Shown: positions 27,693-40,276, numbered from the stretch's first letter. The stretch is 64,000 nucleotides of DNA from Pseudomonas sp. Marseille-Q3773 (GCF_916618955.1 NZ_OU745390.1:2790001-2854000), one strand, 5' to 3'. Program-made: numbers and translations. Notes: generated from the letters alone by a model not told the origin.

Positions 27693-28700
27693 TCAAGCGA
27701 GGCGCTGCCCTGAATCGGGCACGATCAGGATGCCGGCGCGCAAGCCGTTCCTGACCTTGGGGTTGGGGAAGATGATGCGCGCGCCCTCTTCCTCCACCAC
27801 CCAGCGGGTCTCGGCCAGGTCCTCGGCCAGCAGGTAACCCTTGCTCAGCTCGGAGAAATTCTCGATATCCGCCGGTAGGTGCAAATGGAAGCTGTCACTG
27901 TGCTTGATGATCTCGCGGGAAACACTGAACAGCTGCAAGCCATCCAGCGAACCTTCATCGTCCGGCTCGGCGTCTTCGATGATCTGGATCAGGCGCTGCT
28001 CCAGCTTGTCGAGGTTGACCAGCTCGTTCTGGCCGAACGGGCGGGCCTTGCCCAACTCCAGGGTAAAGGCTTCGGCTTCCAGTTGCTCATAGGTGAAGGC
28101 ACTGAAAGTAATGGATGACTTGCTCTGCAGCAGCACCGCCTGCATCCCCGCTGCTGCCAGGCGCGCCAGCTCGCGACGGGAATGCTTGCGCCCCTCTTTA
28201 TAGGGGTACAAGGCGAACTGCTCGATCTTCGAGCCGCGAATGGCGGTATGCAGGTCGTAATGCAGACGACTGCGCCCCGGCTTGCTGAAAAACACCCGGG
28301 CGAACTGTTCCAGCTCGGCCGCACGCAAGGCTTCGAAGCCACTGGACAGCTCGTGGCGGCCGTTGAACAGGCGGTTGATGTCCTGCTCGATGAAGCGCTC
28401 CCCCTTGCGGATGGCCGCAGGGTTGCCGAACAGGAACAGCACCCGGGCCCGGGGTATGATCTTGCCGTTGGCCACGCCATGCAGCAGGCGCTCGAGCAAC
28501 TCGATCGGCGCCGTTTCGTTGCCGTGGATACCGGCAGACAACAGCAAGTCGAGCCCGCAATCGTCGCTTTCGGCCGGGCGCACTTCCAGCGCGCCCTCCC
28601 CCAGCCAGCGCAAACGCACGCCCTTGGGGGTCACTTGGGTCTTCTCGGCCGGTTCGTGATCGGTGAGGGTCAGCTCAAGCAATTTGCCAAGGGCGAGCAT
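27693..28700 (-). CDS. astE: Succinylglutamate desuccinylase AstE
   Basis: AstE releases succinate and glutamate from N-succinylglutamate, the last step of the arginine succinyltransferase pathway. The 335-aa zinc carboxypeptidase-like protein carries [20 protein letters not shown] (zinc ligands His and Glu) and later [19 protein letters not shown] (third ligand His). I chose the ATG at 28700 ([14 protein letters not shown]), 335 aa, the family length; the open frame continues upstream into the previous ORF. It is the last gene of the aru/ast run; also called aruE in P. aeruginosa. Confidence 0.95.
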   Translation of the reverse strand: MLALGKLLELTLTDHEPAEKTQVTPKGVRLRWLGEGALEVRPAESDDCGLDLLLSAGIHGNETAPIELLERLLHGVANGKIIPRARVLFLFGNPAAIRKGERFIEQDINRLFNGRHELSSGFEALRAAELEQFARVFFSKPGRSRLHYDLHTAIRGSKIEQFALYPYKEGRKHSRRELARLAAAGMQAVLLQSKSSITFSAFTYEQLEAEAFTLELGKARPFGQNELVNLDKLEQRLIQIIEDAEPDDEGSLDGLQLFSVSREIIKHSDSFHLHLPADIENFSELSKGYLLAEDLAETRWVVEEEGARIIFPNPKVRNGLRAGILIVPDSGQRLA

Positions 28701-28710
28701 AGGGACTTCC

Positions 28711-29001
28711 TTAGTGGTGGTGACCGCAGTCGGGGCCGTGGACGTGATCGTCGTCTTCGCCAAGCTCCGCTGGCTCCATTTCCAGCTGCAGGCTGACCAG
28801 GTTGGTGGCCATCGGCCGCAGCAGCAGGTTGGCGTACTCGGTGTCGTCCTCCTCGACATCCACGCCGATCAGCAGCTGGCCACGGCCATCCTGCTGAATC
28901 CACACTTCCTTGCCTTGCCAGACCACGGCAAAGCGGGTGCAGGAGGTCTCCAGCTGGGTGCCGTCTTCATCTTCGAGGATCAGGCGCAGGGCGTCGGTCA
29001 T
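28711..29001 (-). CDS. Conserved hypothetical protein with His-rich tail, ast operon
   Basis: A 96-aa acidic protein starting [18 protein letters not shown] at 29001, with [18 protein letters not shown] and the terminal [11 protein letters not shown], a plausible metal-binding tail (four His, one Cys). It lies 14 bp after astB and 10 bp before astE, so it is certainly within the operon. A gene occupies the same place in P. aeruginosa (between aruB and aruE, from memory). Such proteins have sometimes been labelled 'topoisomerase II', for which nothing here gives support. A role in delivering zinc to AstE is speculation. Confidence 0.8.
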   Translation of the reverse strand: MTDALRLILEDEDGTQLETSCTRFAVVWQGKEVWIQQDGRGQLLIGVDVEEDDTEYANLLLRPMATNLVSLQLEMEPAELGEDDDHVHGPDCGHHH

Positions 29002-29015
29002 TGCAAAGTCTCTCT

Positions 29016-30365
29016 TCAAGGTTGGCGTTGGAACGGATACACCGAGCCCAACTTCAGGATCTGGGTCAGTTCGTCCAGTGCCGTACGGCATTCCAGCAAC
29101 AGCTGCGGGTCGGCCAGGTCCGCTTCGCCAAGGCGATCACGGTAATGCTTGTCGACCCACTGCACCAGGGTGTCGTACAGCGGGGCGGTCATGATAACGC
29201 CTTGGTTGACCGCTGCCAGTTCCGATTCCTTCAATGCCACACGCAAACGCAGGCAAGCCGGGCCACCACCGTTCTGCATGCTCTGCTTGAGGTCGAACAC
29301 CTTGACCTCCTTCACCGGGCCGCCCTGGCTGGTCAGCTGGCCCAGGTAGGCCCAGACCCGCTCGTTGTTGCGGCACTCTTCCGGCACCACCAGCAGCATG
29401 GAACCGTCCTCGCGGCTGAGCAGCTGGCTGTTGAACAGGTAGGAACGCACCGCGTCCTCTACCGTAACCGCTGCCCGCGGCACGCAGATGGCCTGGAAGT
29501 TGCCACCCTTGCTGGCCAGTTTAGCTCGCAGTTGGCCAAGCACCGTGTCAGTGTCGAGGAAAGCGTCCTCGTGGTAGAACAGCACCTCGCCGTTGCCCAC
29601 CGAAATCACGTCGTTGTGGAACACGCCCTGGTCGATCACCGCCGGGTTCTGTTGAGCGTAGACCACGCCACCCTCGCTCAGGCCATGCAGCCTGGCCACC
29701 GCCTGCGAGGCTTCCAGGGTTTGCCGGGCCGGGTACTTCTGTGGCGCCGGGTAGCGGCTGTCGAAAGCACTGCGGCCATAGACGAAGAACTCCACGCCAG
29801 CCTCGCCGTAGCTACGGCAGAAACGCGTGTGGTTGGCCGCGCCTTCGTCGCCGAACTGGGCCACGGCAGGCAGCGCCGCATGGTGGGCAAAATACTGTTC
29901 ATCGCTGAACATGGCCCCCAGCACGCGGCTGGTGGTCGGGTGTTCGATGCTGCGGTGGTACTTGCAGTTGAGGTTGGCGGCGGTGAAATGCACCCGGCCA
30001 TCGGCCGTGTCGGCACTGGGGCTGACGGTGGCGGCGTTGGCTACCCACATGCTCGAGGCCGAACAGCTGGCCACCAGCAGTGGCATGGCTTCCCTGGCAG
30101 CGCGCTGGATCACTTCGGCGTCGCTGCCGCTGAAGCCCAGGCGGCGCAGCGCCGCCACATCCGGGCGCTCCTGCGGCGCCAGTACGCCCTGCTTGAAGCC
30201 CATCTCGGCCAGCGCTTTCATCTTCGCCAGGCCCTGACGCGCGGCTTCGCGCGGGTTGGACCCCTGCTGGCTGTTGCTCTGCGAAGCCACGTTACCGTAG
30301 GACAGGCCGCCGTAATTGTGGGTAGGCCCGACCAGGCCATCAAAATTCACTTCATAGGATTTCAT
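29016..30365 (-). CDS. astB: N-succinylarginine dihydrolase AstB
   Basis: AstB converts N-succinylarginine to N-succinylornithine, CO2 and two NH3 in the cytosol. The 449-aa amidinotransferase-fold protein starts with [20 protein letters not shown], the family signature, and includes [18 protein letters not shown] with a catalytic histidine and [14 protein letters not shown] with the nucleophilic cysteine near residue 370. It lies between astD (23 bp upstream) and the small His-tailed gene. Called aruB in P. aeruginosa. Confidence 0.96.
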   Translation of the reverse strand: MKSYEVNFDGLVGPTHNYGGLSYGNVASQSNSQQGSNPREAARQGLAKMKALAEMGFKQGVLAPQERPDVAALRRLGFSGSDAEVIQRAAREAMPLLVASCSASSMWVANAATVSPSADTADGRVHFTAANLNCKYHRSIEHPTTSRVLGAMFSDEQYFAHHAALPAVAQFGDEGAANHTRFCRSYGEAGVEFFVYGRSAFDSRYPAPQKYPARQTLEASQAVARLHGLSEGGVVYAQQNPAVIDQGVFHNDVISVGNGEVLFYHEDAFLDTDTVLGQLRAKLASKGGNFQAICVPRAAVTVEDAVRSYLFNSQLLSREDGSMLLVVPEECRNNERVWAYLGQLTSQGGPVKEVKVFDLKQSMQNGGGPACLRLRVALKESELAAVNQGVIMTAPLYDTLVQWVDKHYRDRLGEADLADPQLLLECRTALDELTQILKLGSVYPFQRQP

Positions 30366-30388
30366 CGGCTAGGCTCCGAGACCTGTTG

Positions 30389-31852
<1,464 letters not shown>

Positions 31853-32881
31853 TTATTTGGCCTCCCGGCTTGCCGACAGCGGTACCGCGCGCACATTGTC
31901 GCCGGCACCCATGCGCAGGCGCTTGGCCGTCAGGGGGTCGACCACCAGGGTACCGGCGGCCAGCCGCGCAGGTGCGGCCGTGATGCGGCAGTCGTCGCGC
32001 TTGCGGTTGTGAATGATGTAAGGGGTGGCGTCATCGCCCGGCGTGCCCACGGCCAGCACCAGGGTCTGGCTTTCGCGCACGGCGCGGATCTTGTCGGTAT
32101 CGCATTCGATAGCAGGGCCGGCGTCGAAAATGTCGACGTAGCCCTGGTAGTTGAAACCTTCCTGCTTGAGCATCGCCAGCGCCGGCTCGGTGTCCTTGTG
32201 CACGCGGCCGATCACGTTGCGTGCCGCCTCGGACAGGAAGCAGGTGTACAGCGGGAACTTCGGCATCAGCTCGGCGATGAACGACTTGTTGCCCACGCCG
32301 GTGAGGTAGTCGGCCTGGCTGAACTCCATCTTGAAGAAGTGCCGGCCCAGGCTTTCCCAGAACGGCGACCGGCCCTGCTCGTCGGACATGCCGCGCATTT
32401 CGGCGATGATCTTCTTGCCGAACAGCTCGGGGAATTCGGCCATGAACAGCATGCGCGCCCGCGACAGCAGGCGGCCATTGAGGCCCGAGCGGTAGTCGCT
32501 GCGCAGGAACAGCGAGCACAGCTCGGAATTGCCGGTCAGGTCGTTGGCCAGGAACAGGGTAGGGATTTCGCGGTAGATCTTCAGCTCCTGCGAGGCGCTG
32601 ACGGTCAACCCGACCCGGTAGTTGTACCAGGGCTCGCGCAGGCCGACGGCACCGGCAATGGCACTGATGCCCACCACCAGGCCTTCGTCGTTTTCCAGCA
32701 CGAACAGGTAGTCGGTGTCGGCGCGCTCGGCTTCACCACGGAAGCTTTTTTCCGCCCAGCCAACGCGATGCCCCAGGCGCTCTTCGTTGGCCGGCAGCGT
32801 GGTCAGCCCGGTGGTTCCGGTGCTGCGTGCCAATTCGATCAACGCAGGCAAATCGCTGCTGCGTACAGGACGAACGATCAT
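31853..32881 (-). CDS. aruG: Arginine/ornithine N-succinyltransferase, beta-type subunit AruG (AstA)
   Basis: AruG, with AruF, transfers succinyl from succinyl-CoA to the alpha-amino group of arginine or ornithine. The 342-aa product has the GNAT-like AstA fold: MIVRPVRSSDLPALIELARS, YRVGLTVSASQELKIYREIP, LFLRSDYRSGLNGRLLSRAR, EMRGMSDEQGRSPFWESLG. It is about 40 percent similar by eye to the upstream aruF product, the expected duplication. It starts 78 bp after aruF. Confidence 0.94.
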   Translation of the reverse strand: MIVRPVRSSDLPALIELARSTGTTGLTTLPANEERLGHRVGWAEKSFRGEAERADTDYLFVLENDEGLVVGISAIAGAVGLREPWYNYRVGLTVSASQELKIYREIPTLFLANDLTGNSELCSLFLRSDYRSGLNGRLLSRARMLFMAEFPELFGKKIIAEMRGMSDEQGRSPFWESLGRHFFKMEFSQADYLTGVGNKSFIAELMPKFPLYTCFLSEAARNVIGRVHKDTEPALAMLKQEGFNYQGYVDIFDAGPAIECDTDKIRAVRESQTLVLAVGTPGDDATPYIIHNRKRDDCRITAAPARLAAGTLVVDPLTAKRLRMGAGDNVRAVPLSASREAK

Positions 32882-32959
32882 GCTATCTCCTTGTGCGACG
32901 GCGGCGGCCGGCGCGAAACTCTGCTAACGCATCAATCCGCAAACGTCTGTGGCCAGACC

Positions 32960-33979
32960 TCAGACCGCAACCAGACGCACGCTGGCCCCCTCGCCCACCC
33001 CCAGCGCATCGGCGGCTGCCAGGCTCAGGCTGACCGGCTTGCCGGGCACCCAGTCCAGGTCCAGCAGCACCGCGCGGTAGTCCTGCAGCAGGCCGTTGCA
33101 CACCAGGTACGGGCGCCCGCCCTTGACCGGGGCGTCCTCGAGCTTCACCGGCACCACCCGGCTCTGGGCGATCGAACGGATGCCCGAAGTACGCGCATGC
33201 AGGGTCGGGCCGCCATCGAAGATGTCGATGTAGTGCTCGGTTTCGAAGCCTTCGCGCATGAGGATGTCGAAGGTGATCTGTGCCCGCGGATGCACCTGGC
33301 CCATCGCTTCCTGCGCCAGGTCAGGCAGCAGCGGCACGTAGATCGGGTAGTGCGGCATCAGCTCGGCGAGGAATGTACGGCTCTTCAGGCCGCACAGGCG
33401 CTCGGCGTCGGCGTAGTTGAGGTCGAAGAAATTGCGACCGATGGCATCCCAGAACGGCGATTCACCCTGCTCGTCGCTGTAGCCGACGATCTCGGTCACC
33501 ACCGAATCGGCGAAACGCTCAGGGTGCGAGGCCATGAACAACAGGCGACCACGCGAATTGAGCTCGGCCCAACCACTGTTCACCAGCTCCGGCAGGACAT
33601 AGAAGCTGGTCAGCAGGCTGTTGCCGGTCAGGTCGTGGCACAACGACAGCACATGGATCTTGTTGTGGATCTTCAGCTCGCGCGAGGCGTGCACGAAGGT
33701 TTCGTTACGAAAGCTGTAGAACGGCTCGGAGTAGCCGGCCGAAGCGACGATCGCCGAGCAGCCTGCCAGCTTGCCGGTCTCGCTGTCTTCAAGGACGAAG
33801 AAGTAGCTTTCTTCACCGTTGAAGCTGACCTCGGCGGCGAAGGAAGTCTCGGAAGCGGCGATCTTGTCGCCCAGGCGAGCAGTGTCGTCCGGCAGCGAGG
33901 TGACACCAATGGGGCTGTCTGCAGCCATGCGCTGCACTTCGTTCAGATCAGCCATTTGCGCGGGGCGCATCACCAGCAT
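32960..33979 (-). CDS. aruF: Arginine/ornithine N-succinyltransferase, alpha subunit AruF
   Basis: A 339-aa paralogue of AruG: MLVMRPAQMADLNEVQRMAA, FVHASRELKIHNKIHVLSLC, and EIVGYSDEQGESPFWDAIGR line up with the same motifs in the next gene. In Pseudomonas both subunits form the succinyltransferase, whereas enterobacteria have one AstA. It follows aruC after a 132-bp gap with a hairpin at 34061-34097. An ATG also occurs at the fourth codon, so the start could be 3 codons shorter. Confidence 0.94.
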   Translation of the reverse strand: MLVMRPAQMADLNEVQRMAADSPIGVTSLPDDTARLGDKIAASETSFAAEVSFNGEESYFFVLEDSETGKLAGCSAIVASAGYSEPFYSFRNETFVHASRELKIHNKIHVLSLCHDLTGNSLLTSFYVLPELVNSGWAELNSRGRLLFMASHPERFADSVVTEIVGYSDEQGESPFWDAIGRNFFDLNYADAERLCGLKSRTFLAELMPHYPIYVPLLPDLAQEAMGQVHPRAQITFDILMREGFETEHYIDIFDGGPTLHARTSGIRSIAQSRVVPVKLEDAPVKGGRPYLVCNGLLQDYRAVLLDLDWVPGKPVSLSLAAADALGVGEGASVRLVAV

Positions 33980-34060
33980 GGTGTCACTCCTTTGGAATAC
34001 GGGCCGCTCATGGCGGCACGAAAAAACGGCAGGTGCACCGGCACATGCACGGGAATCGGG

Positions 34061-34097
34061 TATCGCCGGCCCGGCTCAGTCATCGTTGCCGGCGATA
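34061..34097 (-). promoter_or_regulatory. Hairpin between aruC and aruF
   Basis: TATCGCCGGC and GCCGGCGATA form a 10-bp perfect stem with a 17-nt loop, 15 bp after the aruC stop and 82 bp before the aruF ATG. There is no T run, so partial termination or mRNA processing that sets aruC apart from the rest of the operon is likelier than full termination. Confidence 0.6.
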
Positions 34098-34111
34098 GAA
34101 TCTCAGGCTGC

Positions 34112-35480
<1,369 letters not shown>

Positions 35481-35555
35481 ACTGTCGCAATCGCGCAGTG
35501 TACGGGAGAGAGGGGGCTGGGTGAACGGGTGTACCCATATAGAAGCGTGGTTGCC

Positions 35556-35708
35556 TGTACCGGCCGATTCGCGGGCACGCCCGCTCCCACCTGGACCGCA
35601 CAGGCTTCAAACATCGCGGGTGAACCCGCTCCCACAGGACCTGTGCAAGATCGAACGTTGTGCGGCCACTGTGGGAGCGGCTTCAGCTGCGAAAGGGCCG
35701 GCACAGGG
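35556..35708. repeat. Three REP-like elements between aruC and argR
   Basis: CGGCCGATTCGCGGGCACGCCCGCTCCCAC (about 35561-35590), CATCGCGGGTGAACCCGCTCCCACAGG (35612-35638) and an inverse divergent copy CACTGTGGGAGCGGCTTCAGCTGCGAAAGGGCCGG (35667-35701) form a triplet in the 386-bp gap. Confidence 0.8.
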
Positions 35709-35718
35709 TAAGGAAATA

Positions 35719-36699
35719 TCAGCCTTTTTCGGCAGGCGCCGAGCTCAGTTCGAACGGGCTGCTATTACGCCGCTGGTTACGGTCTTCGCGCGGTGTTGCC
35801 CCGAAGAAATTGCGATATGCACTAGAAAAATGCGGCCCGGAAGAAAAACCGCAGGACAGGCCGATCTGAATGATCGACTTGCTGGTCTGCATCAGCATCT
35901 GCCGCGCCTTGTTCAACCGCAGCTCCAGGTAGTACTGGCTCGGCACGCGATTGAGGTACTGCTTGAAGATGCGCTCCAGTTGCCGCCGCGACACGCACAC
36001 ATGCTGGGCGATTTCGTCGGTGGTCAGCGGCTCTTCGATATTCGCTTCCATCAGCAGCACCGCCTGGGTCAGCTTGGGGTGGCTGGAGCCCAGGCGATTC
36101 TGCAACGGAATGCGCTGGCGCTCTCCCCCCTCGCGGATACGCTCGACCACCAGTTCCTCCGACACCGCCCCGGCCAGCTCCGCACCGTGATCACGTGCCA
36201 GCACCGCCAACAGCAGGTCGGTCACCGCCATGCCCCCACAGGCGGTCAGGCGATCACGGTCCCAGTCGAACAGGTGGCTGGTGGCGATGACCTTGGGGAA
36301 ACGCTCGGCAAAATCATCCTGCCAGCGCCAATGCACCGCCGCCCGGTAACCATCGAGCAGGCCCAGCATCGCCAGGGGATAGACCCCGGCCGACAGCCCG
36401 CCGATCATGCAGCCGCTCCGCGCCAGCTGCTTGAGCGCGGCCACCAGGGGGCCCGCCACCGCCGCCGGCGGCTCGTCAGCTACCAGGAACAGCTTCTGGC
36501 AACCGTCAAGACGACCGTTCCACGGCTCGCCCGGCAGGCGCCAACTGCCTTCCTGCGCCGGCTCTGCCTGCAGGAACAGCAGCTCGTAGACCACCTCCGG
36601 GTGCACCCGCTGCGCCACCTGCAACACCTCCTCGGCCAGCGCCAGGGTCAAGGGCCTGGTATTGGGCCAGATGAGAAAACCGATTCGCTGGGTGGTCAT
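35719..36699 (-). CDS. argR: AraC-family arginine regulator ArgR
   Basis: In Pseudomonas ArgR is an AraC-type activator/repressor responding to L-arginine, controlling aru, aot and biosynthetic genes; it is unrelated to the E. coli ArgR. The 326-aa protein has an N-terminal DJ-1/PfpI-like ligand domain (about residues 5-190, IGFLIWPNTRPLTLALAEEV, GGLSAGVYPLAMLGLLDGY) and two C-terminal AraC helix-turn-helix motifs (TTDEIAQHVCVSRRQLERIF, SIIQIGLSCGFSSGPHFSSA). ATG 36699 matches the P. aeruginosa start; the frame opens nine codons earlier. It is the last gene of the aot operon. Confidence 0.95.
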   Translation of the reverse strand: MTTQRIGFLIWPNTRPLTLALAEEVLQVAQRVHPEVVYELLFLQAEPAQEGSWRLPGEPWNGRLDGCQKLFLVADEPPAAVAGPLVAALKQLARSGCMIGGLSAGVYPLAMLGLLDGYRAAVHWRWQDDFAERFPKVIATSHLFDWDRDRLTACGGMAVTDLLLAVLARDHGAELAGAVSEELVVERIREGGERQRIPLQNRLGSSHPKLTQAVLLMEANIEEPLTTDEIAQHVCVSRRQLERIFKQYLNRVPSQYYLELRLNKARQMLMQTSKSIIQIGLSCGFSSGPHFSSAYRNFFGATPREDRNQRRNSSPFELSSAPAEKG

Positions 36700-36797
36700 A
36701 GGGTGCGGTCCGAAACCTGAGGTCATTCGAGTCTGTGCGCCGGGTCAGGCTGCGCTCGCCGCGCAGCATGCCCTATCATGGTGCAAAAATGCAGCTT

Positions 36798-37562
36798 TTA
36801 CTTCAGGCTGCCGGAGAGGAACTGCTTGAGGCGCTCCGACTGCGGATTGGCCAGCACCTGACGCGGGCAGCCGGTTTCCTCGACCAGGCCCTTGTGCAGG
36901 AACACCAACTGGTTCGATACCTCGCGGGCAAAGCCCATTTCATGGGTTACCACCACCATGGTCCGACCTTCCTGGGCCAGCGCCTGCATGACCTTGAGCA
37001 CATCGCCGACCAGCTCCGGGTCGAGTGCCGACGTCGGCTCATCGAACAGCATCACTTCCGGCTCCATCGCCAGCGCCCGGGCAATGGCCACACGCTGCTG
37101 CTCGCCGCCGGACATGTGCCCGGGGAAGGCGTCCTTGCGGTGCGCGACACCGACCTTGGCCAGGTAGTGCTCGGCCTTTTCCAGGGCTTCCTTGCGGTTC
37201 ACCCCCAGCACGTGCACCGGCGCTTCGATGATGTTCTCCAGCGCGGTCATGTGCGACCACAGGTTGAAATGCTGGAACACCATCGACAGGCGCGAGCGCA
37301 TGCGCTGCAACTGACGCGGGTCGGCGGCCTTGAGCGCACCGTCCTTGCCCGGTACCAGCTTGAGTTCTTCGCTGTTGAGCAGGATCTTGCCGGCGTGCGG
37401 CTGCTCGAGCAGGTTGATGCAGCGCAGGAAGGTCGACTTGCCCGAACCGCTGGAGCCGATGATGCTGATGACATCGCCTGCCTTGGCCGACAGGGACACG
37501 CCCTTGAGCACTTCATGGCTGCCGTAGCGCTTGTGCAGGTCTTGGACTTCGAGTTTGTACAT
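36798..37562 (-). CDS. aotP: Arginine/ornithine ABC transporter ATPase AotP
   Basis: The ATPase energises the arginine/ornithine importer. The 254-aa protein has Walker A GSSGSGKST, signature MSGGEQQRVAIARAL and Walker B VMLFDEPTSALDPELVG, as in HisP-type amino acid transporters. MYKLEVQDLHKRYGSHEV at 37562 is the family start; the frame extends five codons upstream. It starts 22 bp after aotM; the aotO gene found there in P. aeruginosa is missing. argR follows after 98 bp. Confidence 0.94.
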   Translation of the reverse strand: MYKLEVQDLHKRYGSHEVLKGVSLSAKAGDVISIIGSSGSGKSTFLRCINLLEQPHAGKILLNSEELKLVPGKDGALKAADPRQLQRMRSRLSMVFQHFNLWSHMTALENIIEAPVHVLGVNRKEALEKAEHYLAKVGVAHRKDAFPGHMSGGEQQRVAIARALAMEPEVMLFDEPTSALDPELVGDVLKVMQALAQEGRTMVVVTHEMGFAREVSNQLVFLHKGLVEETGCPRQVLANPQSERLKQFLSGSLK

Positions 37563-37584
37563 GCTGTCGATTCTCACAAAGCGG

Positions 37585-38283
37585 TCAGTGCTTGCGCGGC
37601 GCCAGGTAGCCGAGCCAGCGGCGTTCGGCCATCTTGAACAGGCGCACCAGGATGAAGGTCAGGCACAGATAGAACACGCCCGCCGTGATATAGGCCTCGA
37701 AAGGCAGGTAGTACTGGGCATTGACCGTGCGCGCAGCACCGGTGATGTCGATCAGGGTAACGATCGACGCCAGGCTGGTGGTCTGCAGCATCATGATCAC
37801 TTCGTTGCTGTACTGCGGCAGCGCCCGGCGCAGGGCCGACGGCAGCAGGATGCGCCGGTACATCTTCATGCGCGACATGCCCATGGCCTTGGCCGCCTCG
37901 ATCTCGCCATGCGGCGTGGCCTTGAGGCTGCCGGCGATGATTTCGGCGGTGTAGGCGCTGGTGTTGATGCCGAACGCCAGGCAGGCGCAGAAGGTGGCGC
38001 TGGACAACAGCGGCCAGAGGACACTTTCGCGCACCACCTCGAACTGCGCCAGGCCGTAGTAGATCAGGAACAGCTGCACCAGCATCGGCGTGCCGCGGAT
38101 CACATAGGTGTAGAGCCAGGCAACCAGGTTGACTGCCGGCTGCCGGGACACCCGCATCAGGCCCAGCGGAATGGCTGCCAGCAGGCCGAAGAACAGCGAA
38201 ATGGCCAACAGCTTGAGCGTGGTCAGCAGGCCGCCGAAGTACATCGGCAACGCCTCCCAGACGACGTTGTAGTCGAAGATCAT
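37585..38283 (-). CDS. aotM: Arginine/ornithine ABC transporter permease AotM
   Basis: One of two inner-membrane permease subunits. The 232-aa HisM-like protein has about five membrane segments and the EAA loop EIEAAKAMGMSRMKMYRRIL that contacts the ATPase. Its ATG overlaps the aotQ TGA by four bases (ATGA), so the two are translationally coupled. Confidence 0.94.
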   Translation of the reverse strand: MIFDYNVVWEALPMYFGGLLTTLKLLAISLFFGLLAAIPLGLMRVSRQPAVNLVAWLYTYVIRGTPMLVQLFLIYYGLAQFEVVRESVLWPLLSSATFCACLAFGINTSAYTAEIIAGSLKATPHGEIEAAKAMGMSRMKMYRRILLPSALRRALPQYSNEVIMMLQTTSLASIVTLIDITGAARTVNAQYYLPFEAYITAGVFYLCLTFILVRLFKMAERRWLGYLAPRKH

Positions 38284-38969
38284 AGTTCAGCCACCTTGAC
38301 GCCCACCGAATAGCGGCGCTCGAGATACTTCAGGGCCAGCAGCGAGACACTGGTCAGCACCAGGTACAGGGCCGCCACCGCGAGGAAGAAGGTGAAAGGC
38401 TCACGGGTGGCATCGGCCGCCTGCTTGGCTTTGAACATCATGTCCTGCAGGCCGACCACCGAGATCAGCGCGGTGGCCTTGGTCAGCACCAGCCAGTTGT
38501 TGGTGAAACCTGGAATAGCCAGGCGAATCATCTGTGGCACCTGGATGCGGAAGAACACCTGGCGATTGCTCATGCCATAGGCCACGCCCGCTTCGGCCTG
38601 GCCCTTGGGAATACCCAGGAACGCGCCACGGAAGGTTTCCGACAGGTACGCACCGAAGATGAAGCCCAGGGTACCGATACCCGCGATCAGCGGATTCAGG
38701 TCGATGTAGTCTTCATAGCCCAACAGCGGCGCCACCCGGTTGATGATGTCCTGCCCGCCGTAGAAGATCAGCAGGATCAGGACCAGGTCCGGAATGCCAC
38801 GGATCACCGTGGAATACAGATCGCCCAGCCAGGCCAGCCAGCGCACCGGCGACAAGCGCAGCGCCACACCGATCAGGCCGAGCACGATGGCCAGGGCCAT
38901 CGACGACAGGGCGAGCTGCAGCGTCAGCCACGCCCCGTCGAGGATGACTGCCCCGTAGCCTTTCAACAT
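38280..38969 (-). CDS. aotQ: Arginine/ornithine ABC transporter permease AotQ
   Basis: The second permease, 229 aa, HisQ-like, with about five hydrophobic segments starting GAWLTLQLALSSMALAIVLG and the EAA motif region EAGVAYGMSNRQVFFRIQVP. It starts about 88 bp after aotJ, the gap usually seen between a highly expressed binding protein and the permeases. Confidence 0.94.
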   Translation of the reverse strand: MLKGYGAVILDGAWLTLQLALSSMALAIVLGLIGVALRLSPVRWLAWLGDLYSTVIRGIPDLVLILLIFYGGQDIINRVAPLLGYEDYIDLNPLIAGIGTLGFIFGAYLSETFRGAFLGIPKGQAEAGVAYGMSNRQVFFRIQVPQMIRLAIPGFTNNWLVLTKATALISVVGLQDMMFKAKQAADATREPFTFFLAVAALYLVLTSVSLLALKYLERRYSVGVKVAEL

Positions 38970-39057
38970 GATGAGGTCCTCGACCTAGAGAATGAAAAAT
39001 GGTGCAAACCTCAGAGTTTCTGCTGTTTGCACCATTGCACAGGTGAAACCCGACGTC

Positions 39058-39843
39058 TTAGTTCGAGTCTGGACCGTAGATATCGAAGTTGAAGTACTTC
39101 TTCTCGATTTCTTTGTACTTGCCATTGGCACGGATGGCGTCGATGGCCGCGTTGATGCGGTCGGCGTTGGCCTTGTCACCCTTGCGCACGGCGATGCCGA
39201 CGCCGTCACCGAAATACTTCACGTCGGTGAACGACGGGCCGACGAAGGCGAAGCCCTTGCCGGCGTCGGTCTTCAGGAACCCGTCCTCGAGCAGGGTGGC
39301 GTCAGCCACGGTACCGTCCAGGCGGCCAGCCGCCACGTCCAGGTAGATTTCGTTCTGGGTGCCGTAAGGAACCACGGTGGCACCCTTGGGGGCCAGTACT
39401 TCTTTGGCGAAGCGGTCATGGATCGAACCGCGCTGCACACCGATCTTCTTGCCCTTGAGTTCATCCAGGCTGTCGCTGACGGTGGTGCCTTCCTTCATGA
39501 CCAGACGCGCCGGGGTCAGGTAATAGCGCTTGGTGAAGTCGACCGACTTCTTGCGGTCTTCGGTGATCGACATGGACGACAGGATGGCGTCGATCTTGCG
39601 CACTTTCAGCGCCGGGATCAGGCCGTCGAACTCCTGCTCGACCCAGGTGCACTTGGCTTTCATCTCTTCGCACAGGGCGTTGCCGATGTCGTAGTCGAAA
39701 CCGGCGATGCTGCCATCAGGCTGCTTGAAGGCAAACGGTGGGTAGGCGGCCTCGATGCCGATTTTCAACGGTTTTTCATCGGCCTGCGATACCAGGGAAA
39801 ACACGGACAGCGCCAGGGCGCCAAGCAGTGCGAGCTTCTTCAT
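39058..39843 (-). CDS. aotJ: Arginine/ornithine-binding periplasmic protein AotJ
   Basis: The solute-binding protein captures L-arginine/L-ornithine in the periplasm. The 261-aa product has a signal peptide ([21 protein letters not shown], cut before DEKP) and the family 3 SBP signature [20 protein letters not shown], with [22 protein letters not shown] 39843 is chosen because it starts the signal sequence; the frame opens further upstream in the promoter. First gene of aotJQMP-argR, preceded by ArgR-type half-sites. Confidence 0.95.
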   Translation of the reverse strand: MKKLALLGALALSVFSLVSQADEKPLKIGIEAAYPPFAFKQPDGSIAGFDYDIGNALCEEMKAKCTWVEQEFDGLIPALKVRKIDAILSSMSITEDRKKSVDFTKRYYLTPARLVMKEGTTVSDSLDELKGKKIGVQRGSIHDRFAKEVLAPKGATVVPYGTQNEIYLDVAAGRLDGTVADATLLEDGFLKTDAGKGFAFVGPSFTDVKYFGDGVGIAVRKGDKANADRINAAIDAIRANGKYKEIEKKYFNFDIYGPDSN

Positions 39844-39956
39844 CAGGTAACTCCATCGGTACGGGGCAATACAAGGCAGGTAACGGCTGCCCGATATGCG
39901 AATGGGTACAACGCGAGCCGCGCAGGGTATCGACCAAGGTCGCAGACCACGAGCGT

Positions 39957-40010
39957 GTGAGTGGCATTCTAGCGACAGCCCGGTAGTCGATATTTCTTCA
40001 AAGCGACAAC
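39957..40010 (-). promoter_or_regulatory. ArgR half-sites upstream of aotJ
   Basis: Minus-strand TGTCGCTTTGAAGAAA (40008-39993) matches TGTCGC-N8-AA, and TGTCGCTAGAATGCCA (39977-39962) matches except for one base. They are 31 bp apart, 120-165 bp upstream of the aotJ ATG. ArgR control of aot is established in P. aeruginosa. Confidence 0.65.
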
Positions 40011-40276
40011 TACTTACAGAAGCGCCAGAAACCGCTGCGGGCGATGTTGACAGCCAGTGCAAAATATGCAAAAGCGCAAGAAATAGAACCTATAGACCTA
40101 GCAATTCCTGGGCCTATTATTGGCAAAGCCTTGTAGGACGGCAAGTGTAGCGTGCTGCGCTGGAAAAAATGCCGGCGAAATGCACCGAAACGAAGCGGAA
40201 TTGTTTCCTGGCGCCCCGATGCCGTGCGCCAACGGTGACAGAACAGTTACCGATGAATGTCGGGTAACAGTAAAGC
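40011..40276. other. Region between aotJ promoter and acsA terminator
   Basis: About 265 bp with no supportable gene. It carries an imperfect palindrome GTTACCG...CGGGTAAC (about 40246-40268), next to the acsA terminator, of unknown role. Confidence 0.4.

Noticed and set aside
24777..27713. 978-codon open frame on the plus strand opposite alaS
   Set aside because: It is antisense to a secure alaS gene, has no domain sense and follows the high-GC third-position pattern of a shadow frame.
35556..35708. Insertion sequence or mobile element ends
   Set aside because: The palindromes match the REP unit seen at other loci; no transposase or target duplication is present.
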